DNA of 64,000 nt from Olavius sp. associated proteobacterium Delta 1 (GTDB lineage: Bacteria; Desulfobacterota; Desulfobacteria; Desulfobacterales; JAFDCJ01): contig CACVKW010001347.1 of the NCBI GenBank assembly GCA_902749685.1, positions 1 to 64,000 of the forward strand. Reading direction: 5' to 3'. The notes beneath the pieces are model-generated. The model had not been told where the DNA came from. It did no database searches and saw only the letters and a program-made list of their open reading frames with translations. The position numbers were made by a program, and so were the translations under genes. Positions 54,547-63,318 of this stretch are shown here, one piece after another (the stretch's first letter is position 1; the number at the start of each line of letters is the position of its first letter).

Positions 54547-55587
54547 ATGCAATCAATAGATGCAAATGATGCGGGCAAACTTAAAATCGGTGTTGTCGGA
54601 GCCGGGAGTTGGGGAACGGCACTGGCGAATTTGCTCGCCTCCAAGGGCTATGCCATCGATTTGTGGGTGTTTGAAAAGGAGGTCAAAGATCAGATCCAGC
54701 AATCCGGCGAAAATTCCATTTTTCTACCGGACATTATGCTGTCTCCCAATTTGCATCCTTCGAACGACCTGGCCGAGGTTGTATCCGCCAAGGACGTGGT
54801 TCTGGTAGTTGTCCCATCGCATGTTGTGCGGGAGACCACGTTGAATATGGCCGACCACCTCGCAAAGGAGACGATCATTGTATCGGCTTCCAAAGGGATC
54901 GAAAACAAAACCCATCTGACCATGACCGGGGTGATGCAAGAAACTCTGGTAAATATCCCTTCACATCACCTGGCAGTTCTTTCCGGGCCGAGTTTTGCGC
55001 GGGAGGTCGTCAGGAATCTTCCGACTGTCGTAACGGTGGCTTCTAAAGATTCTGCTGTGGCCGCCCTGGTGCAACAGGTGATGGCCACGCCGTACTTTCG
55101 GGTGTATACCAGCCAAGATGTCATCGGGGTTGAACTGGGTGGCTCATTAAAAAATGTGATCGCAATTGCTGCCGGGGTAATCGATGGCCTGGAACTAGGC
55201 CTGAATACCCGGGCAGCTTTGATCACCAGAGGAATGACCGAAATACGGCGCCTGGGGCTTAACATGGGCGCCAACCCGCGGACCTTTACGGGTCTGGCCG
55301 GCTTTGGCGACCTAATCCTGACCTGCACCGGCCATCTCAGCCGAAATCACACGGTGGGCAAAAAAATCGGCCAGGGCCAGAAGGTGAACGATATCCTGGG
55401 ACAAATGCGGATGGTGGCTGAAGGGGTTAAAACAGCCAAGTCCGTTTACAATCTCTCCCGCAAGTTGGCTGTCGAAATGCCGATATCGCATGAGACTTAT
55501 CACATTCTTTATGAAGAGCTGCCACCCAAGGAAGCCGTGATGCGATTGATGACGAGGGATCTGAAGCAGGAGTTGGATGAAGAATAG
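54547..55587 (+). CDS. gpsA: Glycerol-3-phosphate dehydrogenase [NAD(P)+]
   Basis: The product is 346 residues. VGAGSWGTALANLLA (18-32) is the dinucleotide-binding motif, ELGGSLKNVIAIAAGVIDGL holds the catalytic Lys, and GLAGFGDLILTCTGHLSRN is the substrate region. It reduces dihydroxyacetone phosphate to sn-glycerol 3-phosphate for phospholipid synthesis. The 220-base spacer after gyrA contains a CTCCGCCTCCGGCGGAG hairpin (about 54513-54530). Confidence 0.93.
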   Translation: MQSIDANDAGKLKIGVVGAGSWGTALANLLASKGYAIDLWVFEKEVKDQIQQSGENSIFLPDIMLSPNLHPSNDLAEVVSAKDVVLVVVPSHVVRETTLNMADHLAKETIIVSASKGIENKTHLTMTGVMQETLVNIPSHHLAVLSGPSFAREVVRNLPTVVTVASKDSAVAALVQQVMATPYFRVYTSQDVIGVELGGSLKNVIAIAAGVIDGLELGLNTRAALITRGMTEIRRLGLNMGANPRTFTGLAGFGDLILTCTGHLSRNHTVGKKIGQGQKVNDILGQMRMVAEGVKTAKSVYNLSRKLAVEMPISHETYHILYEELPPKEAVMRLMTRDLKQELDEE

Positions 55588-55705
55588 GCCTGTTGCGCGG
55601 TTGCGGGTTGCGGGTTTCGAGTTGCGGGTTGCGGGTTTCGGGTTTCGAGTTGCGGGTTGCGGGTTTCGAGTTGCGGGTTGCGGGTAACGCGTTACGGGGT
55701 GCGGG
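55588..55705. repeat. Tandem 'gggttgcgggtttcgagttgc' array
   Basis: About five tandem variants of GTTGCGGGTTGCGGGTTTCGA directly after the gpsA stop. Unit length and order vary, so this is a degenerate array, not a CRISPR. Related arrays at 30004-30066 and 39164-39200. Confidence 0.8.
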
Positions 55706-55896
55706 CCCTTCGATTTTAAATTAAATAGGTTGTATGGGTAGTCACGAGGTGCGGAAATACGGGCAAAGAGCAATGCGCATGGGCGATGGTGCATAGAGCG
55801 GGGAGATTTAAATCTGGAAAAACAGCATTATGGGCACTTTATCTTGTCGGCTGTCTTCTGGTTTCTGACTTCTGTCATCTGTCATTTGGTTTTGCC

Positions 55897-56619
55897 ATGA
55901 TTAAGAAAAGTGAGCACAAGGGTGCGGGACACCGGCAGCGGTTGCGGCAGCGGTTTCTGGAATCCGGGCTGGACGGGTTCCACGACTATGAAGTGATCGA
56001 ACTTCTGTTAACTCTCGGTACGCCGCGCAAGGATTGCAAGGATGCCGCCAAGGAAGCCTTGAAAAAATTTAAAACATTGCAGGGCGTCCTGGAGGCCTCC
56101 AGGCATGAGCTTTGTGAAATAGGAGGAATCGGGCCGAAAAACTCTCTGGGGCTCAAGCTGATAAAGGCGGTATCAGACCGTTTCCTTGAAAAAAAGTTGA
56201 TCGATAAAAATCCGGTAAATAACTCTAAAGAGCTTTTCGATTTTCTTTATCACAGTATCCGTGACAAATCCCGTGAGTACTTTAAGATTATTTTCCTGGA
56301 TTCTAAAAACCGTGTGATTTCCACCGAAACTCACTCGAAAGGAACCTTAACTGCCAGCAGTGTTTATCCTAGAGAAGTGATCTATTCTGCTCTCAGGCAC
56401 AAGGCCGCTGCCCTTATTTTTGCGCATAACCATCCCTCGGGGGATCCGAAACCATCCGCCGAAGATTTTGCCATAACCCGTCAATTGGTATTCGCCGGCA
56501 AGGTAATGGGTATCACGGTCCATGAGCACATTATCATCGGTGACAATCGCTACTTCAGTTTCGCCGATCACGGCCATATTGCTCAAATGGGAAAAGAATT
56601 TAACGCGCACATGAAATAA
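55897..56619 (+). CDS. radC: RadC-like JAB-domain protein
   Basis: About 240 residues from ATG 55897; the frame is open further upstream but that part translates spacer words and does not align with RadC. An N-terminal helix-hairpin-helix (LCEIGGIGPKNSLGLKLIKA) is followed by the MPN/JAB domain with FAHNHPSGDPKPSAEDFAIT, which carries the metal-binding His-x-His and Ser/Asp. RadC proteins are common in bacteria; the role in repair is doubtful. Confidence 0.9.
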   Translation: MIKKSEHKGAGHRQRLRQRFLESGLDGFHDYEVIELLLTLGTPRKDCKDAAKEALKKFKTLQGVLEASRHELCEIGGIGPKNSLGLKLIKAVSDRFLEKKLIDKNPVNNSKELFDFLYHSIRDKSREYFKIIFLDSKNRVISTETHSKGTLTASSVYPREVIYSALRHKAAALIFAHNHPSGDPKPSAEDFAITRQLVFAGKVMGITVHEHIIIGDNRYFSFADHGHIAQMGKEFNAHMK

Positions 56620-56830
56620 AGGGAAAATGCCTAAATTGCGCTAAATTGCCTAATCCGCCAAAAGGCAAGGCGGACAAGAATTAAGGATGGCAATCGTTTA
56701 AAAAAAAACAAGCACCGAGAACTCTGTAATCCAACATCAAATATTCGGTAACAAGAATTCCGAAAAAATTACCAGCAACTATGAAACAGTAACTTGTATC
56801 CAGCAACCAGTACCTAACATTCAGCATCCA
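56620..56830. other. Spacer with word repeats
   Basis: Words such as ATGCCTAAATTGCGCTAAATTG and a TCCGCCAAAAGGCAAGGCGGA hairpin (56651-56671), then AACCAGTACCTAACATTCAG words. No gene. Confidence 0.45.
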
Positions 56831-57148
56831 ATGACCTCATCTGAAAATAAACCGCTTGACTGCTTCGGCAAGCTTGAAATTGTATTCCCCCTGGGAAATG
56901 ATGGTTTGAGACATACGCCGGCGCCCTGTTTTGATTGCCCCCATAAAACCGAATGCCTGCGAACGGGACTGAGAGGTAAGGCCGGATTAAAAGTGCATGA
57001 AGAACACGTCGACAGATCATACGAATCAGGGATGATTAATTTTGTGGAGCGATGGTCTAAGAAAAAAGCTATAGACCGTGAGAAGAACAGCGGGAAGGCT
57101 TCGCGTTTCAAATGGCGATTGTTGCGGCGCAAGACGAAGCATTCATGA
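56831..57148 (+). CDS. Hypothetical protein with four-Cys motif
   Basis: The product is 105 residues. Residues 31-45 read APCFDCPHKTECLRTG, a C-x2-C-x5-C motif that could bind a metal or an Fe-S cluster with C11. The C-terminus is Lys/Arg-rich (KKKAIDREKNSGKASRFKWR). No family recognised. The beginning lies in word repeats, so the start could be later. Confidence 0.5.
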   Translation: MTSSENKPLDCFGKLEIVFPLGNDGLRHTPAPCFDCPHKTECLRTGLRGKAGLKVHEEHVDRSYESGMINFVERWSKKKAIDREKNSGKASRFKWRLLRRKTKHS

Positions 57149-57203
57149 TAATTGTCGTGGCGTCCCGGCAATCTTAGTGGAAGCATTCTTTAAAAAAGAA
57201 TAA

Positions 57204-57342
57204 TGCACCGCAGAGTTCGCAGAAAACGTCATAATATGATTTAAAAGATTACTGGACGGAAAACGCTGGGATAAATAACAAACAAAGCTATTGTTCATGT
57301 ACAAAATCTCTGCGACCTCAGCGATCTCTGCGGTTGACTGAA
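57204..57342. repeat. Inverted 'ccgcagagatcgctgaggtcgcagag' repeat
   Basis: Left arm ACCGCAGAGTTCGCAGAAAA (57204-57225), right arm TCTCTGCGACCTCAGCGATC and CTCTGCGGTTG (57306-57340). The left and right arms are complementary over most of their length. Confidence 0.6.
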
Positions 57343-57485
57343 CGTTAACGGGAAACCTGCTTTTCTTGCCAAAATCACCTAAGTTAATGGAATTCCGGTA
57401 AATTCCCTCTTTTTATCTTCAGAAATTCATGCTATAATACAAACAATACTAGCAATAGCAACCCATCAAAAGACAGGAGAAGAAA

Positions 57486-58547
57486 TTGGCGTTCTGGAAT
57501 TACAGGGAAGAGCTGAGCCAGGCTGATCGAATACGAAGATCTTATTATGAACTTCTCAGGGATGAACTTGATCATTTCCTGTTGCAATATGCCCTGATTG
57601 ACTCCTACCAAAATTTTGTTGCCCACCAGGTTAATTTTCCCTTTGTCGAGAAACGTGAATTAAAACCGCGTGCACGGATTCCGGACCTGGAGTATGGAAG
57701 CCAAAATGCGTTTCTGGTCATTTTTGTTGAAGACATTGTGCCGGGCGAACATAAAAAATATATTCGGTTCTTCGATGTCAACAAAACAACCAAGACCAAT
57801 CTTATGAAGTTTAAAACTCTGGCACTTTCACAAAAATTCGATCGCAACTGGAAATTTTTGGAGTCAATCCATTTTCGTAATTTTATTAAATCACTGTTGC
57901 CGGTGGATTATGCCCTGCTGATCCAGAGGGATCCGGCAAGTATTGCCAAGGGCCGCTATAGCCTTTCGCACTTTCATGTCCGCATTGACTGGCCCATTGC
58001 CGATGCTGCCGAAGATCTGGCTCAGAGTCTGCGTTACATATCCAAGGACCTCTATGAAAAAGGAGATAAATACGCTGAGGATATACAAAAGAAATTTTTT
58101 GAATTCTACGGTCTGCCGGTAATGGCCGGTGGTAGAAGAACGGCTGCCATTGTAGCCGCCCAGTACATGAAAAAGATTCCGGGTATTACAACCGTCTATG
58201 CCGGCAGTAGTGAGGCGCGGTCATTAATCCGTATTTCCGAGCGGGGAGTTTCGAAAGCGGTATTAATGAAATTTCCAGCCAATGATATAGAACAGATCAT
58301 AGAAAGCAATGGTCTTACACCGAGGTCATTCAAGAAAAACTACGTTGTCGATCGCCATAATCAAGATATTATTTGTATCTTCCAGGCGACCTATGCCAGA
58401 ACCTATCATTCCCGGCCGCCGGAAGACGGCAAGCTGCGAGAAATTAACCCCGACGTGAACTGGCTGGCTGTCGGTGAACAGCATATTTTACCCAAGCCGG
58501 GAGTCTGGAAGTATCCCCCCCTGCCAATCAATATAATCTACACCTAA
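57486..58547 (+). CDS. Hypothetical soluble protein
   Basis: A 353-residue protein from TTG 57486, seven bases after GGAGAAG. It has no signal, membrane segment or motif I know. Residues 20-60 (YYELLRDELDHFLLQYALID) and 160-185 (HFHVRIDWPIADAAEDLAQS) are helical; the last third (DRHNQDIICIFQATYARTYH) looks like a sheet. Length and regular composition indicate a real gene. Function unknown. Confidence 0.65.
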   Translation: MAFWNYREELSQADRIRRSYYELLRDELDHFLLQYALIDSYQNFVAHQVNFPFVEKRELKPRARIPDLEYGSQNAFLVIFVEDIVPGEHKKYIRFFDVNKTTKTNLMKFKTLALSQKFDRNWKFLESIHFRNFIKSLLPVDYALLIQRDPASIAKGRYSLSHFHVRIDWPIADAAEDLAQSLRYISKDLYEKGDKYAEDIQKKFFEFYGLPVMAGGRRTAAIVAAQYMKKIPGITTVYAGSSEARSLIRISERGVSKAVLMKFPANDIEQIIESNGLTPRSFKKNYVVDRHNQDIICIFQATYARTYHSRPPEDGKLREINPDVNWLAVGEQHILPKPGVWKYPPLPINIIYT

Positions 58548-59071
58548 CCCGGATAAACCGGAATTGAATATTGAAGATTTGTTGTATCGCTTCGCTCTGT
58601 CTTTTCAATTTAAATCGATAGGATTTCTAAAATATTCAATCTGGCTATGGCATAAATCATGCGCCAACATGATGTGATTTAGATAAATAGGTCCTAAACT
58701 GATCGGTTCCCGGTTCAAGGTTCAAAGGTTATATCTAGTTTTTAGTTGATTGAGTTGATTGGTTGACGGATGGATGGGTTCAATCGTAATCGAATTAAAA
58801 AGACCGCAGGCCGCTCCGAAAGCGCAGCGCTCCTCAAGGCCGCAGGCCACTTCTCCAGCGCAGCGCTCACCGTTTCTTCCCAATTCCGCATTCCGACTTC
58901 CGAATTCTTTTCCAAGCTTCCCACCATCCCAGCTTCTCACCTTCAGCCCTGCGCCTTAACCTTACGCCGTGCGCCGTGTGCCCTAGGCCGATTTCTTATG
59001 CAGTTCGCGTTCTGGGTTAGGGATGTCAATATTTTTTAACCAACAGACAACCTGCAACAAACAACCGACCA
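58548..59071. other. Repeat-rich spacer
   Basis: Between the hypothetical gene and convergent PBP1A. 58795-58870 contains two copies of a CCGCAGGCC...CGCAGCGCTC unit, then words of the AATTCCGCATTCCGACTTCC type (58880-58910) and a GCCTTAACCTTACGCCGTGC stretch. Several open frames are spacer words translated; none is a gene. Confidence 0.55.
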
Positions 59072-61027
59072 TCATTCTTTCGGTTCGGTACCAATTATAA
59101 AGAGGGCGGAGACGGATTCCATCGATTCATTCCGTTCAATTAATCCGGTTTGCGGATTCATAGGTACTTTGACCACATTTTCCGGCAGGTCAAAATCCGG
59201 GCTTGATCCGGCAGTCAGGGTGGCTTGCATAAATTGAATCCAGATGGGTAAGGCTGCTTTGGCACCGGTTTCTTTGTCACCCATGGTGCCGCCTGAATCA
59301 CGTCCGACCCAGACCCCGGTTGAAACAGCAGGTGAAAAGCCGACAAAAAGGGCATCATTATAATTATCGGTTGTACCTGTTTTGCCGGCCAGCGGGCCCT
59401 GAAGCTTTCGTGCCTGACGGCCGGTACCCTCCAAGATAACGCCCTCGAGCATATTCGTAATTATGGCGGCTCCCTCACGGGTCATCACCAGCCTTTTTTG
59501 TGGCCTGGCACTCCATATGATTCGTCCCCGGTGATCGTTGACTTCCATAACACCAAAGGGTTGGATCCATTTGCCGCTTCGCGCAAAGACGGCATAAGCG
59601 GCGGTCAAATTTTGCAATGACACCTCCGATGTACCGAGAGACAAGGATAAATTTGGTTCAAGATTTGATTCGATACCAAGTCGGTGAGCAAAACGAGCCA
59701 CTGGCTGGGGGCCCAACATTTCTATCAAACGCACGGCCGGTATATTTTGTGATATAGCCAATGCCATACGCAGGGTTATTTCGCCTAAATACTTTTTGGA
59801 AAAGTTTTCCGGGTGCCAATCATTGTTCCGGTCCTTCCCTCTGAAAATAACCGGAGCATCAAGAATCAATGCGTTTTGGGCAAACCCCTGTTCGATGGCA
59901 TAAGCATATACCAGGGGTTTGAAAGCTGATCCCGGTTGGCGCCTGGCTGCCGTTGCCCGGTTAAAGGGGCTTTCATAATAATTACGTCCACCGACCATGG
60001 CCAGGATACCGCCGGATTTTATATCCAGGCATACCAGGGCGGCCTGGGGATCAACCGGCTGGATGTTATTTTTGCTCATTCGGGTCTGCAGGGCTCCCAG
60101 ACCTTCATCAACAGCGGCTTGAGCGGCCTCCTGTAAATCAAGATCAAGGGTTGTATAAATTGAGAGGCCCCCTTTATAAAGCTTTGTCGCGCCCAAGAGT
60201 CGTTCTAAATTCTTTTGGACGTATTCGACAAAATAGGGTGCCCGGTTCAGACTTTTGTTTCCATCGTCAAGTTCAATTTCGGCATTTAGCGCCTCGTTAT
60301 ATTCTTCGACCGTGACGATCTGCATCGTGAGCATTTGTTTCAGTACGATATTTCTGCGAATGCGCGCCAGATCTTTGTTTACTAAAGGTGAATAGCGGGA
60401 GGGGGACTTAGGCATACCCGCGATCAGGGCGCATTCCGTCAGGCTGAGATCCTGAACAGGCTTGCCGAAAAATATTTCGGCCGCCGATTGAACACCATAG
60501 GCGCCACTGCCGAAATATACCTGATTTAAATAAAGTTCCAGGATCTCATCTTTGGTGTAGCGACGTTCGAGCTGAAAGGCCAGGATGGCTTCCTTGATCT
60601 TGCGGACGATAGTTTTGCGCGGCGTCAGAAATAAAGTCTTGGCCAGCTGCTGGGTTATGGTACTGGCGCCCTCTACAAACCTGCCGGCTCGAATATCCTT
60701 GATGATCGCCCTGGCAATTCCTTTAATATCGACACCGCTGTGCTTGTAGAATTTGCGGTCCTCGGTGGCGACCAGGGCGGCAGTGAGGTATCGGGGTATG
60801 CTTTCTAAAGGCACCGGATCCCTTTTTTCAAGGAAAAGTTCGGCCAAAAGCTCTTTATCGGCTGAATAAACGCGGGTAACGGCATGCGGCCTGAAGGTCT
60901 CCAGGTTCCTGATTTGCGGCAGATCGCGGGTAAAGGCAAAGAACGCACCCGCCAGGACACCGGCTGATATCCCGGCCAGCAGAACGATAAAGATGATAAT
61001 CGTTTTTTTATTAAACAATGATTTCAT
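59072..61027 (-). CDS. mrcA: Penicillin-binding protein 1A
   Basis: A 651-residue bifunctional peptidoglycan synthase. One N-terminal membrane anchor (residues 8-32), the glycosyltransferase domain with ATEDRKFYKHSGVDIKGIAR (catalytic Glu) and GASTITQQLAKTLFL, then a transpeptidase domain with the SxxK motif GSAFKPL, the SxN region LAISQNIPA and LAGKTGTTDNYND. It polymerises and crosslinks murein at the outer face of the inner membrane. Slightly short for class A, normal for Desulfobacterota. Starts 315 bases from the divergent small His-rich gene. Confidence 0.92.
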   Translation of the reverse strand: MKSLFNKKTIIIFIVLLAGISAGVLAGAFFAFTRDLPQIRNLETFRPHAVTRVYSADKELLAELFLEKRDPVPLESIPRYLTAALVATEDRKFYKHSGVDIKGIARAIIKDIRAGRFVEGASTITQQLAKTLFLTPRKTIVRKIKEAILAFQLERRYTKDEILELYLNQVYFGSGAYGVQSAAEIFFGKPVQDLSLTECALIAGMPKSPSRYSPLVNKDLARIRRNIVLKQMLTMQIVTVEEYNEALNAEIELDDGNKSLNRAPYFVEYVQKNLERLLGATKLYKGGLSIYTTLDLDLQEAAQAAVDEGLGALQTRMSKNNIQPVDPQAALVCLDIKSGGILAMVGGRNYYESPFNRATAARRQPGSAFKPLVYAYAIEQGFAQNALILDAPVIFRGKDRNNDWHPENFSKKYLGEITLRMALAISQNIPAVRLIEMLGPQPVARFAHRLGIESNLEPNLSLSLGTSEVSLQNLTAAYAVFARSGKWIQPFGVMEVNDHRGRIIWSARPQKRLVMTREGAAIITNMLEGVILEGTGRQARKLQGPLAGKTGTTDNYNDALFVGFSPAVSTGVWVGRDSGGTMGDKETGAKAALPIWIQFMQATLTAGSSPDFDLPENVVKVPMNPQTGLIERNESMESVSALFIIGTEPKE

Positions 61028-61148
61028 GGTATTTCTGAAATTTTAGTCCGATTACTATTTTTAACGCTCAGGTTTAATCCTTGACTGCGGTGGATGCTAA
61101 TTGTAAAACCCGGATAATTTGAATGTTTTATTGCATATGTGCTGGTAA

Positions 61149-61164
61149 TACCTGAATTCAGGTA
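61149..61164. promoter_or_regulatory. Perfect 16-bp palindrome
   Basis: TACCTGAATTCAGGTA, in the PBP1A/His-rich divergent spacer, 122 bases upstream of the PBP1A start. Could be an operator for a dimeric regulator. Confidence 0.35.
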
Positions 61165-61170
61165 ATAAAT

Positions 61171-61285
61171 GGGACGCGGTTGAACGCGGATCTCACAGAT
61201 CGATTTCACTGTTTTGTAACCCTGAAAATGAGAGCCATGCTATTAAGATCTGTGATGATCCGCCAAAATCTGCCCGCCCGGTGAC
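61171..61285. repeat. Inverted 'gcggatctcacagatc' repeat
   Basis: Left arm GCGGATCTCACAGATC (61177-61200 region) matches the complement of GATCTGTGATGATCCGC (61248-61264) with one base inserted. Part of the same kind of dispersed spacer elements. Confidence 0.55.
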
Positions 61286-61342
61286 ATGTGAAACCTTTTT
61301 CAGCGGGGTGTCCTAATATAAAATCGAATAAGGAGATAATCC

Positions 61343-61594
61343 ATGTCCACTGACCATCATCACCATGATCATGATTCCCATGATGAGATACCATTTGATG
61401 AAAAGCTGATGAAATTGCTCAGCCACTGGATCAAACACAACGAGGACCATGCTCTAAATTACAGGAATTGGGCTGAAAAAGCAAAGATTAATGGCAGGGG
61501 CCAAGCCGCCGGATTGCTGGAAGAGGCTGCTGATATGTCACTGACCATCAATGAGAAGTTTGAGGCGGCGTTGGCCGAGCTTGACGGAAAATAG
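61343..61594 (+). CDS. His-rich small hypothetical protein
   Basis: An 83-residue protein behind AAGGAG. The start is STDHHHHDHDSHDEIPFDEK with seven His in twelve residues, followed by two amphipathic helices (KLMKLLSHWIKHNEDHALNY and GQAAGLLEEAADMSLTINEK). The helices look like a ferritin-like or small bundle; the His run may bind Zn or Ni. No known function. Confidence 0.7.
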   Translation: MSTDHHHHDHDSHDEIPFDEKLMKLLSHWIKHNEDHALNYRNWAEKAKINGRGQAAGLLEEAADMSLTINEKFEAALAELDGK

Positions 61595-61734
61595 GTATCT
61601 GAATTTTATAATTTCGTCCTGCGCCCCCGCTACCGCGGGATGACACATCTAATTCAAAAAATGATAGTGTACCATTTGCGTCACTGCGGAAATGGTAATA
61701 ATTCGATATGGGCAAAATTTATTTTTAGGTTCAC

Positions 61735-62910
61735 TCACATTGGCTCACCCCGCAACACCTGACTTAATTTCTCACCCAATTCTTCCAGGCTGTAAGGTTT
61801 GGCCACAACACCGCTGAAGCCGTGTTCTTCATACCCGGTTATTCCCGGGTCCTCGGAATAGCCGCTGGAAACAATTCCTTTGACGTCCGGGTCTATCGCC
61901 ATCAGCTTTTGTATCGTTTCTTTGCCGCCCATGCCGCCGCGCACCGTTAAATCCAGGATAACCGCATCAAAAGGATCTGCCGATTTTAAAGCCGCCTGGT
62001 AAGAGGCAACCGCTTCAACTCCATCACGGGCAAATTTAACCCGGTAACCTAAATGCTGCAGTATTTCACCGGCCAACTCACGGATGCTCTTATCATCATC
62101 CATGATCAGAATGTTTCCTTCACCAAAGATCCGCCTGTTCCGGTCCGGTTTCGAACTCGCTGATTGGGTCGTGGGTTTGGCATCGGTAGCCGGTAGATAA
62201 ATATTAAAGGTGGTTCCGGCACCGATTTGCGACTCCACCGTAACATCACCGCCATGCTTTCTAATAATAGAATGACAGATGGATAAGCCCAGTCCCGCGC
62301 CTTTTCGAATCCCCATGTCTTTGGTTGAATAGTAGGGTTCAAAAATATTATCGAATTCCGCTGCCGGTATGCCGCGGCCCTGATCGGAAATCGATACTTT
62401 TACATAGTTTCCTTCTGGCAGTGAGGCAATTTCGTCAGTTACAGCCATATTGATGGCGGCTATTTTAACGTGGCCGCCTTGGTGCATGGCCTCCCTGGCG
62501 TTCATAACGACGTTGTGAATGGCCTGGCCGATCTGGGATTGATCGACATCAATCTGCCACAGGTCCGGTGCAAAGCTGTAAATGCTTTTGATATTAGATC
62601 CACTTAAGGTAAATTCAACGGCACTTTTAACCAGGCGGTTTACGGCGGTGACCTTATTGTTGGGCGAACCACCCCTGGAAAAGGCGATCAGTTTTTGCGT
62701 TAAATTTTTAGCCGTTTTGGATGCTGCCAAGGCATGACCCAGCAGGGTGAAGGGTTTATCGTTTTGATTTAAGTAGGTTTGGGCAAGGGTAATATTTCCG
62801 ATGATCGCCGTTAATAGATTGTTATAATCGTGGGCGATTCCGCCCGCAAGCGCCGCGATGGAATCCAATGTGCGATGCTTATCATATTCATTAATGCGTT
62901 GATTTTTCAC
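61735..62910 (-). CDS. Sensorless histidine kinase with C-terminal receiver
   Basis: A 391-residue protein from GTG 62910, with CCGGAGG nine bases ahead. It begins almost directly at the phospho-acceptor helix: H27 in GGIAHDYNNLL. The ATPase domain holds GAGLGLSICHSIIRKHGGDV, and the receiver starts ILIMDDDKSIRE with acceptor Asp in DAVILDLTVRGG. There is no PAS or membrane sensor, so it could be soluble and driven by a partner, or be truncated at its 5' end. No neighbour suggests an input. Confidence 0.85.
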   Translation of the reverse strand: MKNQRINEYDKHRTLDSIAALAGGIAHDYNNLLTAIIGNITLAQTYLNQNDKPFTLLGHALAASKTAKNLTQKLIAFSRGGSPNNKVTAVNRLVKSAVEFTLSGSNIKSIYSFAPDLWQIDVDQSQIGQAIHNVVMNAREAMHQGGHVKIAAINMAVTDEIASLPEGNYVKVSISDQGRGIPAAEFDNIFEPYYSTKDMGIRKGAGLGLSICHSIIRKHGGDVTVESQIGAGTTFNIYLPATDAKPTTQSASSKPDRNRRIFGEGNILIMDDDKSIRELAGEILQHLGYRVKFARDGVEAVASYQAALKSADPFDAVILDLTVRGGMGGKETIQKLMAIDPDVKGIVSSGYSEDPGITGYEEHGFSGVVAKPYSLEELGEKLSQVLRGEPM

Positions 62911-63066
62911 TGGCGGTGGCCTCCGGTTTTATAGTGATATTCGCAGGGAAACAATTTGAAAACATCTTGTGCGGCGTATTTGCACTTGTTGAATTTATCG
63001 GCAATTAGACCTAAATCTTGAGAATTTGATTTTGTGTATGGATTTAAACTCAACAAAAAATAGTCA

Positions 63067-63170
63067 GCCACGAATTGACACCAATAATAGCGAATGGTTG
63101 CAACAGTCATAGGCAGAGACAGTTTTAATGAAAAAATAGTTTCGTGACAATTCGTGATAATCGGTGGATT
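63067..63170. repeat. 104-bp dispersed inverted repeat, copy 2
   Basis: GCCACGAATTGACACC at the left and ATTCGTGATAATCGGTGG at the right, with the middle ATGAAAAAATAGTTTCGTG shared with the copy at 38003-38106. Both are 104 bp long. It lies upstream of the sigma-28-like promoter. Confidence 0.75.
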
Positions 63171-63253
63171 CTTTTAACCATCTGAATTGTTAAGGTAATT
63201 TGAACCAACACAGCGCATTCAAAATACCTGGTCGCATATTCTGAAGTTTACCC

Positions 63254-63281
63254 TAAAGCTTTATTATCCTTGTGCCGATAA
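63254..63281 (+). promoter_or_regulatory. Sigma-28 (FliA)-like promoter
   Basis: TAAAGCTT (63254-63261) and GCCGATAA (63274-63281) separated by 12 bases, against the enterobacterial consensus TAAAGTTT-N11-GCCGATAA. It points to the TPR gene 38 bases downstream. Confidence 0.55.
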
Positions 63282-63318
63282 CATCATCAACAACTTTCGA
63301 CTTTAAAGGTGAATAGAT

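Noticed and set aside
55588..55705. Tandem array considered as a CRISPR
   Set aside because: Units are contiguous and degenerate, without unique spacers, and there are no cas genes.
55786..55896. N-terminal extension of RadC
   Set aside because: Encodes spacer words of the TTCTGACTTCTGTCATCTG type and does not fit the RadC family.
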